DNA of 64,000 bases, from NCBI RefSeq assembly GCF_002994745.2, contig NC_037092.1:87954398-88018397 (forward strand). The letters are read 5' to 3'. Both the position numbers and the translations under genes were made by a program. This DNA comes from Rosa chinensis (lineage: Eukaryota; Streptophyta; Magnoliopsida; Rosales; Rosaceae). The notes below the pieces were generated by a model that was given only the letters and a program-made list of their open reading frames with translations, ran no database searches and was not told where the DNA came from. Of the stretch, positions 25,470 to 37,932 are shown in pieces. How positions within the stretch are numbered: the stretch's first letter is position 1; every line of letters starts with the position of its first letter.

Positions 25470-28033
25470 TGTAACGTCCCGTATCTCAATTACCCGTTTA
25501 CTAGTCATTTGGACGGTAAACGACTTTTATTTTCACTTTTACTATCGTTTCAGTACGTTTAGTGGCCCTAAAAGTAGACTTTTTGTTCGGGCCAAAATTT
25601 GAGAAAATTTCCTTCATGAAAGTTGTTGGGGACGTTAAACCGAGCGCGTGCATATGTAGTGCGTAAAAATCGGAGTTTGTATGCGAAAGTTATGGCAAAA
25701 AATGTGGAATTTACTGTTCATGGTAAGTTGTATATATAAATGGAAATTTACTGTTGGTAGATTTCTATTTTCAGAAATCTACCCCAACCGGGTAAGTCTC
25801 CTTTTTCTCTCTCCCCGACCCTTTCTCCCCTCTCGGCCCGATCTCGTCCACCTCCGGTTGCTTTCTCCTCCGGCCGACCCAGGGCACAATCCGGCCACCC
25901 CCAAGCTCGGTTTCTTCCCCTTGTCACGTCTGTGGAGGTAGTTGTCGACGATTTGACCGGAAAAGCTCGGATCGAAGCCAAATTCCCTCCGGCTGCAGTT
26001 TGAAGTTTTTGCCGATATCCGGCGATTCCGGCCACCTCCGGTCCCCATCTCGCCGTCGAAGGTTCGGTTTTCATCACTGATCATTTCCCCTATGGCCTTG
26101 TATCACGATTTGTTGTGTAGATGCCGAATCGACGAATTGAAATTCTAGGGTTCTTGAGGATTTCTGGGTTTTTGTTCATTGATCGATTTCGGCCGTTTTT
26201 AATTGTTATTTGGGAATGTTGTAGTTGAGAAGTTGAATCAGTGTGTTGAGAAGGTGCTACTGTCAAATTTTGGTGTCCATTGGAGTTGGTGGCAGTGGCG
26301 TCGGCGCCGCCACTGTGGGCGGCTGTAACGGCGGCTAGGGTAGCTTTTTAATTTCAATTTCTGGCTAGTTAAATTCTATAATTATCATAGAGCTTGTATG
26401 TGAAGTTTGGTGAATTTTGGAGGAGTTTGGAATTGTTTGTGAATTTCCGAAGTTTGGGAGTTTCGGTTGTTGAATTGTGGGAATCCGACCTTCGGATTTC
26501 CCTTGTTCCGATATGGAATACATCAATCGACGGATGGATATTAATGGTGAAGTTTGATTGGGTGTGGAAGAGGATTGGAGAAGTTGAGGTTTTGGGTTTT
26601 GAGATTTAATTATTGATTATCGTAAATATTTAGCAATTTGTTGTTTACGGATTATAATTGTGTACAGGACGTGATACCGACCTATCGCTCGACGAGGATC
26701 CTTACGCTTGGATACCACGTTAGCCGTATATCGTGAGTGGACCTTTGATTTTAATTGATGCATGCAAATTAAATTCCGCAAGTTTTAAGTTATTGATTTA
26801 ACAACTATTTATCGAGCATTTTATTTTGGTTTGGATTATTGAATGTTTTATTGGTTTGAACTTTTGAATTAAGATTCGTTATGCTCGATTTGAGGATTTT
26901 GTTTTATGCGGATTCGGAAATTTATACTATTGATTTTATATTTATATTCAGCTCTTGGAGCTTTTTAAGAGATTTACGAAATAAGAATTCGAGGAAGCAA
27001 AACTTTATACTTCTTTATACCCTACTTATATTGGAACTTGAGATGATCTTGGCGTGCGGGGTCACGTCTTTATACACTTGGATTCTTATTTCGTGAGATA
27101 AGTGGGGAAATTATACAGATTTACTGGCTTTGGACGATCTCCTTCCTCACCATACGCGGGTCATGTGAATAGGTCTCCTCCTCACTTACTTTGTGTTTGT
27201 GAGTGGCAGTGAGGTAGCTTTCTCCTCCTCACGTGGGTGGCAGTCGAGGTGATATTCTCCTCCTCACACAATCTCTGTGTGAATGGAAGTTGAGGTTATT
27301 AGTTCTCCTCCTCGCACAATCTATGTGTGAGTGGCAGTCGAGGGTAGGTTGAGCCTGAGGGGCTCCATTCCCGTATGGTGAACCCATTTTCCCCATATTC
27401 TTTGTTGTTGTTCTTGACTAGCGGGGCTAGTCGGTCTTTTCTTAATTATTGCATGCATCAGGAGTTTTTTTGAGATAAATGTGGAAAAGTATAAAACCCT
27501 TTTTCTTTCAATTATTTATTTTTGTCCACTCACGCTAACGTTTTTATATACTTTTCCCTGGGCCTTTCGGTTTCAAATGCCCAGATTGCAGTACTGTTGC
27601 TCGGTGTACGAGTGTGAGCCATAGTGACCGCACCTGCTTCCGCCATCATCTTCTGTAGGTTACCTGGTTAACCTACTGTATTCCTTGTCTATTTATATTC
27701 CTAGAATGCTCTGATTACTAAGGGATGTGTGACCCAACTTTGATGTATTATATTTGGGGTCTATGACCGAACTTTGGTGATTGTAGTAACTTATACCCTT
27801 TGGAGATTATGTTTAATGTTTTTAACTTTGAGATGGTTTGGATGAATTTGGGAGCAGGGTGGCTCCAGGAGTTATGGTTGGATTATTAGAAGTGAATTAT
27901 TAGCTTTCAACAGGATTTTGGGTTACCCATTTTTAAGGGAGGTTATGCCGAAATTTTTGGTAAATCTCCTTTAAAGGTGGGTCCCGCAGGGCCACTTCGG
28001 ATTCCAGGGTGGAATTCGGGGCGGGTCTTGTCA
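25470..28033 (+). mobile_element. Solo-LTR-like insertion inside PMD exon 5 of element 2
   Basis: The insert starts TGTAACGTCCCG and ends TTGTCA. It interrupts the PMD gene exactly where copies 1 and 3 are continuous. It has a TATA box (TATATATAAA, 25731-25740), a pyrimidine-rich leader, and no coding domains; its short open frames look random. I find no clean target duplication. TCTTGT occurs at both junctions (25467-25472 and 28026-28031), which would shift the ends inward if real. The long LTR at 62247 has similar architecture but is not the same sequence. Confidence 0.72.
27174..27347. repeat. Degenerate tandem repeat, about four units
   Basis: Units of about 35-50 bp, each opening with TCTCCTCCTC and carrying GTG(A/G)GTGGCAGT(C/G)GAGG, start near 27174, 27221, 27256 and 27304, within the solo LTR. 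Confidence 0.7.
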
Positions 28034-28656
28034 CCGAACCTCCTAACAGGCTGGAAAGGCTTGTTCGCGTACTCGAAGTGGCTCCTCTAGGAGTCATAGA
28101 CGAAGCGAGGGACGATCTGCAGCGACTTTTGGGTCCTGACATTTTACTAACGGGCGCGCCTACCAAAGCTCAAGAATATTTGATGGTGCTTCACCGCGAG
28201 CGCACTATCACCGAAGCTGAATTTGTTGAGATATACGAGCTCCTACAAAATCTCCCTGCGCGGATTAATGAGAGAACGACTGCGGCCGCACAGGCTAGGC
28301 AGGTTCAGGCTCACTATCGCGGCCTTGTGCAACAAGCAGAGGCATCTCGCGACTCCTTAGGTGATCGAGCTATTCGCGTCAGGGACCTACGAATCTCACA
28401 GAACCACCTTCGGATCCACATTCAGGACCTCCAAGCCCAACTGATCGAAGCAAAGGCCCAGTTGGTGGTGGTGACGGCCCAACTTGAGCAAGAGGAACCT
28501 TAGATAGAGCAGCCCTTAGCAGCCTTCGAAGCGATGACTCAGGACTTGGCTCAAGCATGCGAAGCAGTCCGACAAGCGGAGCGAGCTGCTGCTGACGCTA
28601 GCTTTCGTCTAGATGAACACTTACTTCGCTTGACCCATGCGGGTCGTAAACTTTAG

Positions 28657-30013
28657 GCCTCTTATCCTAGGCCCATTTTGCTTTGTATGAACAAACTTAA
28701 TATTTAATGTTTAATATTTAGCCCGCTTCGCTCGGCCCAAATATCACTCACAGTCCGACAATTAATGATAAGCAAAACCGTTGAAAAGATAACCCCAATT
28801 TGGGCGGTTACCTCCTTGGAGATTGCCCTGCTTCCCACGCGTTTTCAATATCTTCCATTTCCGAGATTATGGCATTTAACTGCATTGATTCTCTTATTGA
28901 TGGCGTTGAAAGTGCCTCAACTGCTTATCGCGCGGTGTAGAGTTGGTCCTATAAATACCGGTTTCCAAAGAACAAAGATAACCAAACCACCATGTTTTTC
29001 CCACAGATACTCTCGCAAGACCTATTGCTCTTTCTTCAGTTTCTAAAATCTTCCCTCCATGATTTCAACCTTAGCCACAAATTCTTAGGCTTCATGGCTT
29101 AATCTCAAGACCTGGGTAGGCCTCATGGCCTAATCTCAGGTCCAGTGGCATGTCTTTGGTTTCTGAAAATCTGGATGAACTTCCCAGTCTCAGTTAAACC
29201 GAAGAACATGCCACGCTCCTAACACAGCAGAGTTAGATTCTGAAGAGGCTATCTCTTCAGACTGTCCGCGAGGAGCATGGGTCCGAAGGTCGGAAAGCCA
29301 CGTTGAGGCCGACTGTTCTTCTTCCGCGGTCTACCTCCGGGGCCTGGGTACGAGACTTCTGTTCTTCCCCAGGAGGTAGATGTGGTTGTGAGTCGCGCTC
29401 GCTCCGGACCCCAACTCCTGCCTGGAAGAAAGGCTCAAGGAAGGAATATGATGGATTGTTTCCTTCCCCCTTCTTCTAGTACCGATGACAGCAGTGGAGA
29501 CTCAGATCGGAGGAGGATCTGAGTAAAAAGGGGGGAGAGTGCTCTGAGGTAGAGCCCCAAATCCTTCTCCTCGCAACCAGATCCGGTCACTTTTCAACTT
29601 TACGTTCCTGTCAGAGCCACCTTTGGCCTTGTAATTGCATGTGAAATTCTATTGCTCTATTCTGTTGTCTGCTTCTGGCCGCAAAGCCACTTTATGTATG
29701 AAATTCCTGCTTTAAACAGAAATCTGCAAAAAAATTCAATTTGTCTAAAACAAAGCCTCTTGTATAGGCTTTTCACATCTATTCTTCACACACTTTGTCA
29801 AGACATTCAATTTGAAAACATTAAGGTTAACTGAGATAACTTGGATAATGAATACAATAATGATAAAACACAGCCTCATGTATAGGCTGTTACATAATAA
29901 AGCCTCAGATAAGGCCTATTAGATATGGAGTTGCCCCCCAATGTTCAACGGGGAAGTAGAGACAAGAACTATAGGCCAAAGAGAAAAGGCCGAATGATGC
30001 GAGCCGATGAAGA
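28657..30013. other. Conserved spacer between PMD gene and pol, element 2
   Basis: Counterpart of 8925-10317 and 47826-49199. It holds a plus-strand TATAAATA at 28950-28957, the short ORF annotated separately, a doubled GGC(T/C)TCATGGC(T/C)TAATCTCA motif near 29090-29150, and hairpin-like GCCTC...GTATAGGC repeats near 29755 and 29870. Confidence 0.6.
28992..29102 (+). CDS. Conserved 36-codon ORF behind a TATA box, element 2
   Basis: The ATG lies 35 bp after a TATAAATA box. The product is 36 residues with a hydrophobic centre (SQDLLLFLQFLKSS) and ends LGFMA. The same frame, length and start are kept in element 3 (48766-48876, minus); element 1 has a shortened, stopped version. Changes between copies 2 and 3 include many replacements, so selection is not obvious. 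It may be a peptide, or merely the leader of an antisense transcript running into pol. Confidence 0.3.
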   Translation: MFFPQILSQDLLLFLQFLKSSLHDFNLSHKFLGFMA

Positions 30014-33000
30014 TTAAGGTTGCCCCCCAGCCTGGGCAAGAACAAGATCAGGTGGATCCTCGAACTCCCAGACACTTGGGTAATATTTCTTCAGGAAACG
30101 GCCGTTAATAGGGTTGCGATGGATGTCGCCATTGACGTCTCTAAGGTGAGAAGCTCCGCTCCCCAAGATCCGGTGGATAACAAAGGGTCCCTCCCATCGC
30201 GGCGTCCATTTACCGCGACCGGTTAACTTTTCACCCAAGGGTAAAATGGCCTTCCAGACGAGGTCGCCTTCTTTGTAACTACGACCACGCGTCCGCTTAT
30301 CATAGGTGAGGGCGATACGTTGTTTTTCCATCACCAAATTGTCCAAAGCTGCCAAGCGCTGCTCGCTTAAATCTTCGTGCTCCTGCCACATTGCTTGGAC
30401 GTACTCCTCGCCAATCAAATGATGCTGTTCTTGCACGCGTAGAGAATGAACGTTAATTTCTAACAGTAAGACAGCGTCATGACCGAACATAAGTGCATAC
30501 GGCGTCGTGGCGATGGGATTCCGTTTAGAAGTGCGATAGGCCCAAAGTGTCTCATACAGAGTGTCATGCCATTGTCGAGGGTTTTCTACCAACATCTTCT
30601 TTAGTAAGGTGATGATTGTCTTGTTGCTAGCTTCCGCTTGACCATTAGATTGAGCATAATATGGAGTGCTATGTATGAATTGAATACCAAAATCATTGAT
30701 CAGTTCCTCGACGGGGCCTCCCATGAACGCTGCCCCCCTGTCCGAAACCAGCACCTCAGGGATACCAAACCTGCAGAGAATGTTACGGAAAATAAACTGG
30801 TGAATGGCGGCACCGGAAGCCTCCTTCAAAGGCTCTGCTTCAACCCATTTAGTAAAATAGTCAGTGGCGACGATGATAAACTTGTGCTGAAGGGAAGAAT
30901 GAGGATGGATCATCCCAATCAAGTCCAGTGCCCAACCTCGAGCGGGCCAAGGCTTAATAATAGGCTGCATCGGAATGTTAGGAACATGCTGGACTGGACC
31001 ATGCGCTTGACAGTCCTCACAACCTTTGGCAAATGCGATACAATCCTTCAAAATGCTGGGCCAATAGTAACCATGACATCGCAGAAGCCAGCGCATCTTA
31101 GGTCCAGCTTGATGGGCTCCACATATCCCCGTGTGTACCTCGCGCATCAATCGTTTAGCTTCGCGACCATAGACACACCGAAAATCTATACCATCCTCCC
31201 CACGCCGTCGCAATTCATCTCCTCGAAGGAAGTAGTTCAATGCGAGGAAGCGAATCCTCCTGTCAGCTCCGGGGTTTGGTTATTTGAGGTACGCAATCAG
31301 CGGGATTCGCCAATCCACATCAATAGGTTCTAGTACCGCGACTATGGGATCATCTGGTGGATCAGGGCGGGCAAGCCACGAAGGTAATGTGCGACGCTCA
31401 ACTTTCAAAATGCGCTCGCGCACTCCATACTTCAATGTGATTCCTGTGGCCAACTGAGGGAGCTCATTCGCTGCAAAGTTACGCTCGCGTGGTATATGTT
31501 CCAGATTGACATCGGTAAATTGGTCCAGAAACTCGATGGCACGATTCAGATATGGCACGAGCAACCAACTCGCACAGCGATATTTTTCCTGGAGCTGGTT
31601 TATAACGAGCTGAGAATCGCCGCGAATCTGGACGTCCCGTACGCCCATTTCCAGTAAGACTTCGAGTCCAATGATAAGAGCTTCATATTCAGCCTGGTTA
31701 TCAGTACATTGGAATGTTAGCTGGAAAGAATAAGAGAAGCGGTCACCAGCCGGGTTTTCTAGAACAATCCCTGCGCCAGCTAGTGTGTCCGTTCTTGAAC
31801 CATCAAAGAATAATACCCAAGGCTGCAGGGAGACCGTAGCTTGGTACCAAACCGCGTACTCAGGGATGCACGCAAAATCTGGTCGAGTTGTATTGGTGCA
31901 GGCAATCTCTAACTCCTTCAGTGCGAGTATCTCTAACGTAGGATGATGTGCAAGAAAGTCTGCGATGGCCTTCCCTTTGACAGCTTTCTGTAGTACATAT
32001 TGGAGCGAAAACTCTGAGAGAGCCAATACCTATTTGCCAATGCGGCCTCTCAAGATAGGCCGGGACAACATCTATTTGACCAGGTCGGTTTGAGCGATGA
32101 TGCAAGTGGTAAAGGATAGCATGTAGTGTCGTAACTTGCACGCTGAAAAGTACAGAGTGAGGCACAGCTTCTCCATAGGGGTGTACCTTATCTCGCAGTC
32201 TGTCAATGTGCGGCTAAGGTAAAATATAGCATGCTCGACACCCCCCTCATCATCCTGAGCGAGCAGGCTGCCAATGGAGGCCTCAGCTGCTGAAATGTAT
32301 AGCTTTAATGGGATCCCGGCTCTGGGTGGAACCAGGATTGGTGGGCTTGCCAAATAGGCCTTGATACTGTCGAAAGCCTCTTGATGTTTAGCCTCCCACA
32401 CAAACTCATTCTGCCCTTGTAACCTTAGTAATGGCGAGAACGGTTGGATTTTGCCTGCAGAGTTAGAGATAAAACGTCTTAGGAAATTGATCTTACCCAA
32501 CAGACGCTGTAATTCCTTTTTCGTCCGCGGGGGAGACGCGTTGATAGCTGCGCTTGCCTTGTCTTCGGGGACCTCAATCCCTCGCTGATAAACTATAAAC
32601 CCCAGAAAGTCTCCTGCCTGGACCCCAAACACGAATTTGGCCGGATTCATCTTGAGTCTATGTCTTCGCATGCGCTCGAATACTTTCCTGAGATCCGCGA
32701 TATGGTCCTCCTTCTTCTGAGACTTGACGACTACGTCATCGATATATATCTCTAAAACCTTTCCCAGTATGTAGTGGAAGATCAAGTTCATGGCTCTTTG
32801 ATACGTCGCACCAGCATTCTTCAAGCCAAATGGCATGACCACATATTCAAAAACTCCCGCGAAGCCAGGGCAGCGGAAAGCGGTCTTATGTCTGTCTTCT
32901 TCAGCGACCGGAATCTGGTGATATCCTGCAGTACCATCCATGAAGGACAGCAACTCATGTCCTGCCACAGCATCTACCAACATATCCGCGACCGGCATGG

Positions 33001-33622
33001 GGTAAACATCCTTAGGTGTAGCGAGATTCAAGTCTCTATAATCGACGCAGACTCTCATCTTGCCATTCTTTTTCCGGACAGGCACTATATTAGATAGCCA
33101 CTGATTATACTTGGTGACCCTTATAATACCCGACTTGTGCATTTTCTCTACCTCCTCCTTAACGAGAATCTGGGTCTCCGAATTCATTCGTCGAGGTTCC
33201 TGTTTGACGGGCCTCTTGTCAGGGAGAGTTGGTAGTTGATGACAAACCAAATCTGGTGACAGGCCGGGCATGTCTTCATACTTCTCCGCGAAGCAATCCT
33301 TGAATTCTAACAATAAGGCAATGAGCCTCTGTTTCTCGCTAGGCTCTAGGTAAGCGCTGATGGATACCTCCATAGGCTCGCTCACTGTGCCCAGATTGAC
33401 CTTCTCAGTAGGGTCTCTAACTTTAGGAGGTGTATCGTCCAGTGTTGCCGGGGCAAGTTGAATGCGGACTTCATCTTCGTCCTCCGGCTCAAAAAGTTCT
33501 TCATTAACGACCTCTAAGGTCGCGATGCGATCATAAGCCTCTTTTTCCACCATGTATGATGACAGTCGTTCATGTATCGAGTGGAAGGCCTCTATCCCCT
33601 CCTCCGAGAGGTTGTAATCCAT
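30014..33622 (-). pseudogene. pol of element 2, in one frame with several stops
   Basis: Starts at the ATG at 33620-33622, sharing its A with the gag-pro stop (TAATG). One reading frame runs the whole length to 30014. In-frame stops are TAG at 32072-32074, TAG near 32027-32029 (TGG in other copies), and TAA at 31280-31282 (a Gln codon in others). RT carries YIDDVV near 32745. The second RNase H-like domain (FFDGSR near 31800) is well kept. The integrase part (31240-30014) is fully open for 408 codons, with its Asp-Asp-Glu region around 30960-30620 and the GGQP end. Confidence 0.93.
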
Positions 33623-36600
33623 TAATCGGTCAAGGGTTTGGGCACAGCGTGCCCAGGCCTTTCCAAGCTTTCTTTCGCGAGCGTGAGCCCCCACTGTGCC
33701 AGTTCAGAGGCCGTCACCCCTGTGGGGCGGCCCTTAGCATCGATGCCACTTACCTGCAATGGAGTGATAGGCTCCAAATAGTATCTGGCATCTACATAAT
33801 TTGCGGAGACCGGGAATGGACGGGGGTCTGCTTTGACTACCTCCGCCGTATCTGTTCCCCTATTCCACATAACCAGCTCTTGATGAAGTGTCGAGGGTAC
33901 ACAGTAACTCCTGTGGATCCAGTCTCTGCCCAAAATGGCACTGTAGGCCGCATAGCAATCCGTCACGAAGAAGGCATAGACCCCCTCTGCTGGGCCGACC
34001 TTAATGCGCAAGAACAATAGCCCTAAGGTTTTTGTCACTGTGCCTGCGAAATTTTTGAGTGCAAGAGACGTGGACTGGATTTTCTCCCGCTTAATTCCAA
34101 GCAAGTGCATGGTCCGAGTAGTGACGACATTAACGGCTGCTCCGGTGTCAATCATGATTTTGCTAACTTTGATACCGCTGATGTCTGTCGTAATGTATAG
34201 TGGTCGCATGTGCTGGACCATAGCTGGCGTTGGCTTGGAGAAGTGCATGAGTGACCCCTTGTTCGGAATCTCTTCTGTTTCCTACTGGACTCCATCTTCT
34301 ACAGGCGTTGCCGCTGCTGAAGTAACCTGCAATGGCTGTCCACCCTCTTCTTCTGTCCCCACGTAATCCTGAGCAGCGACTGGCAATGCATATCTCGCGG
34401 GGAGTACATAAACCATGTTGCAAGAAACGTCAGCTGTCTCGGTCCCTTCCATGTCACCGTCCAACTTAAGCTTGGGCTCCTCGACCGGGATATCGGTTTG
34501 GAATTGCTTAGCCAAACGATCTACCAACGATTCTTCCGTGAGGCCTTTTACCTCGCAATGCTCACGCTCTTGTGATTCCAGTTCCTGCTCCACAACAACC
34601 GGCTTAGCGCTCCTCTGAGGCAGAGATGGCCATGCTTTGGATTTTCTTAGGTCGCCACTGCAAGGTGTCACCAGTCCTGTCTTTGCCCCCCAGCCTATCA
34701 AAGACTGAAGCTTTGACCACTGGTGCTTCCCGGAATAGCCGGCGCCTGACATGAGGACGCCGAGTTGGCGAGCTCTCCATTCGCGCAAGAGGTGGTGAGC
34801 GCTCCTCTGTAATCCTGCAAAACACACTGGGCTTTGAGGCCCCTGTTAGTGAATCTGTTTGTTTGTTAAAACCACGGGGAGGTCTTAACGGTTTAGCAGC
34901 CAGCGCTTCCACCTCTTTCTGGTATTGTTCGGGCGACTTGACCAGTTGGGAAGGTTTGATCAGGCCCTGATCTAAAGCCTCTAGAGCGCGCTTGGCTTCT
35001 CCAAACCTGCGCTGCAGTTTCCGTTTCCTGGACGAGCTAATCTCCACCGCCTTCCCCTTTTCCCTGGTGTACCATCTGCCCTCCTTGATAGGGTTAGCTG
35101 ACGCAGGTGGTATATAGGGCTTGGTCAGCATATCTTTGCAATCGCTCCTGGACTCTTCCTGTTTCGAACCAACTGCAGCTGCTTTTAGCTTCATGAATAA
35201 GTTGGAGTCTCTGGGGGATGGTGGTGATTTCGTCTTCTCCCTTTCTCTTGGACCGGAAGGCTGATAGTTCCGTGACGAGGAAGCCCACTTGATTGGTGGT
35301 AGGGAGCCAAAGTGAAACGTCTGCTCGACCTCCTCGTGTGGTATTTGGATACCGCACTCCTCTTTACATCGCTAGCATAGGATCACGGGTGAAGCCTGGT
35401 TGGTTGACTCAATTCTACCCTTGGCTGGCGCTTCACCTGCGATAGACCTATCAGTCTGCTTGCTCGGAACCAAATCCAGAGTTGTTTTCCGTCGCTGCTG
35501 CTTGTTCCAATCCACATTGACCATATTGATCCCGGTGTCAGGAAAGGGATCCACGTCGACTAGTGCCGCCGCTGTGACTGGAGCCTCTACCTGCAAGCTA
35601 CCGTTATTAAGCCATACCTGAATCTGGTCTTTGAGTTTTACACAGTCCGCGGTATTGTGGTTCCAAAGATTATGGAACTTGCAGTACTTCTTTCCTTTCA
35701 ACTGCTCTGGCCGCGGAAAAGGCCCAAAATCAGTCTTCACCATCTTCGCAGCGATCATCTCGTCGAGGATCTCGTGAGCTTTATTGGCATCATAAGTATA
35801 CATCGCGAACTCCGGCTTGGTGAAGGCCATTGATTTGAGCTTAACAGGCTCCTTTGAAATCTTCAACTGCTTCAAGGACGGGTTCTTCTTCCCAGTTAGC
35901 TCATAGGCTGCTATATCATTATCCTCGTCCTCTTCATCGTCCTGGATCGCTTCTCCAGCATTGTGATGGTAATAAGGGTCGTAGGTGGCCGGCTGGTAGC
36001 TCAGGGCCGCTACAGTACGGTGTTTACCTAGCACATACGTCCCTCAGGAAGCATTCTTCCTCGCATCTGTTTCTCTGAGGAGATGCTCGAAACTGCCCAC
36101 CTCCGTGATGAGTTCTCCCATCGACTGAATCATGCTGCCATGCTGCTTCTTTCGTTGTCGAGGTTCCAAACCCTTGACCGCCAATTTGACTAACTCCTTC
36201 TCAGGCAGGATGACATTCAGTTTGGCTTTCTGGATTTGAAAGTGCTAAAGATAAGCGACTGCCGATTCTGTCGGCTGTTGGGCCATCTGAGTGAGAGAAG
36301 CTAGGTCTACTTCAATTTCAATAGTCCCAAATGTCTCACGGAAAAGTAGTTCCATTGCCGGCCAATCCGCCACTGTCCCTGGTCTGAGTTTAGAAAACCA
36401 TCTGAAGGCAGCGCCCGACAGAGAAGTGCCAAAGATCCTGCACTTGAGGACATCATCATTCTGGTATTGGCCACATTGTACCCTAAACCTAGCCAAATGT
36501 GTGGCCGCATCTTCAGTGTCATCCCCTGAAAAAGTAGAGAAGATAATGTTCTTATAACCTCGGGGAAAAGGTGCGAGCATGATGTGTGGCGGGAAAGGTC

Positions 36601-37726
36601 CCTCATAAACCCCATCCGGCTGGGTTCTAGGGTTTGCCAATCTGATCATCTCCTCTACCTCATCACATCTCACATAATCTGGTCCCGGAGGCGGAGGAGG
36701 TGCCGCCGCAGTATGGTGAGCAGCTTGCATAGGTACTGCCTGGTTCACCATTGTGGATTCCCCCCCGACATGCACAACGCGAGTAGTAGCCTATTGCTGA
36801 AGAGTTACCGCTGGCCTAACCTCGTCCTTCAACAGAGCTGTTATCTAGATGGGGGTGCCGGTCTGGTCGAGCCCATAATATTTCCCCGGCAATTCGTGAT
36901 ACACCATTTCTGCCCCATCGCTGTCATACTGGACGATAGTCACGGGTTCCGGCACCGTTCCTGCGCCCTTCGAGACTTGGTGTTTCTTGGTGGCATGTCC
37001 GCTCGATGAAGCAGTCTTTTCTTTGCTGCCATTAATAACCAGGGCTTGTTCTTTGTTTTTCGACGGAGCAGTAGCGACAATAGTTGAGGAAGAAATAGCA
37101 TTTTGGTTAGTCTTCTCGCGCTGATTTGGTGGCACGTACTTGCCTAAACCGGATGGCTGGCCAAGAGAGCCAAGGATAGCATTAGGATCCCCTAGGGCTT
37201 TGTTCAGTACATCTCTCGCCTGGTTCAATTCGGCCATCTGCATAGCCACCTCAGTCGCCAGGCTGGCCCCGTCCTTGCGAAGATCTGCTATATTCAACGC
37301 GGTCTGCTTGGTATGATCCGCTATAGCGTCCAAAAGTGCCTTATGACGTTGATCCTGTTCTCTAGCGATACCTGTAGCGTATGCCTTCAAGGCACTTTCT
37401 GATTGCGTGATCTGCTGCCGGGTACTCTCCGTATGTATAGTCATCCGCTGCTCAATTTCGCGAAGAAGCTTTTCCGATTTTGCGGTTTCCCTGGGAAAGT
37501 CAGCATCCATCTTCTTGCGATGGTTTTCGACATTCTCCATGATGATCACGAACTTGACCTCAGCGGTTGCTCCTTCCGGAATAAGCTTCGAGACAAAAGC
37601 CTCTTCTTCTCCACCTTCCACTGTAGTGTCGACAGTGGCGGGGATAACAGGCTCGCTGGCCTGATTAACATTGACTCTCTGACCCTTAGTAGCGGTCGAG
37701 CGATTCTCATCTTGTGCAGTTGACAT
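33622..37726 (-). pseudogene. gag-pro of element 2, broken
   Basis: The ATG at 37724-37726 aligns with the first conserved ATG of the sister copies. It encodes an N-terminal coiled-coil-like region, a gag domain (about 36600-36200), a Cys-His knuckle-like motif (about 35670) and a DTG protease (about 34150). Stops include TAG near 36841, TAG near 36792, TAG near 36246 (Gln in copy 3), TGA near 36035, TAG near 35372, and a stop at 34282. A frameshift lies near 34610. It ends at TAA overlapping the pol ATG. Confidence 0.9.
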
Positions 37727-37911
37727 ACCGGGTGATTGGGGCTGATGAGAGAATCGTTGCGTCACTTGTTCTTCATAGAGACCACGACAGTCCACGCAAG
37801 AATGCGGTCTGTAACTGGAGGTCTTATGCTTTGAGCAGTTAGCGTAGCCCTTTTGGTAAGGGTTATCGCTAGACTTCCCAATGGTTGCGTTCACAAAGAA
37901 ACACTATTGTG

Positions 37912-37929
37912 GTCCCACTGGGCGTGCCA
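37912..37929 (-). other. Primer-binding site, element 2
   Basis: TGGCACGCCCAGTGGGAC on the minus strand, three bases from the 5' LTR, identical to the other two elements. Confidence 0.75.
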
Positions 37930-37932
37930 AAA

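Larger units (their letters stand above)
22763..28656 (+). pseudogene. Antisense PMD gene of element 2 (five exons; best-preserved exon 1)
   Basis: The ATG at 22763 follows a TTTATTTAAA box near 22658. Exon 1 (22763-24418) is 552 codons in one frame, broken only by TAA at 23612-23614 (CAA in copy 3). It holds the PMD domain, with FGQMSITLLDILAITGLP at about 23257-23310. Exon 2 is 24492-24626 (135 nt), exon 3 is 24693-24779 (87 nt), exon 4 is 24853-25175 and exon 5 is 25252-28656. Introns are 66-76 bp, all GT...AG, and exons 1-3 are exact multiples of three. Damage: TAG in exon 3 near 24747, a one-base loss in exon 4 near 24926, TAG at the exon 4 end, an LTR-like insert at 25470-28033, and TAG at 28501-28503. 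The C-terminus is Glu/Gln/Ala-rich and coiled-coil-like. Function in the element is unknown. Confidence 0.88.

Noticed and set aside
26394..26609. Short frame inside the solo LTR
   Set aside because: No domain, and LTR context; likely chance.
27174..27347. CRISPR-like spaced repeats
   Set aside because: The units are degenerate and lie in a plant LTR; a CRISPR array is not plausible in nuclear plant DNA.
25467..28031. TCTTGT as the target duplication of the solo LTR
   Set aside because: Accepting it would strip the TG...CA ends; the sister copies join exactly at the TG/CA boundaries, so it is kept only as an alternative.
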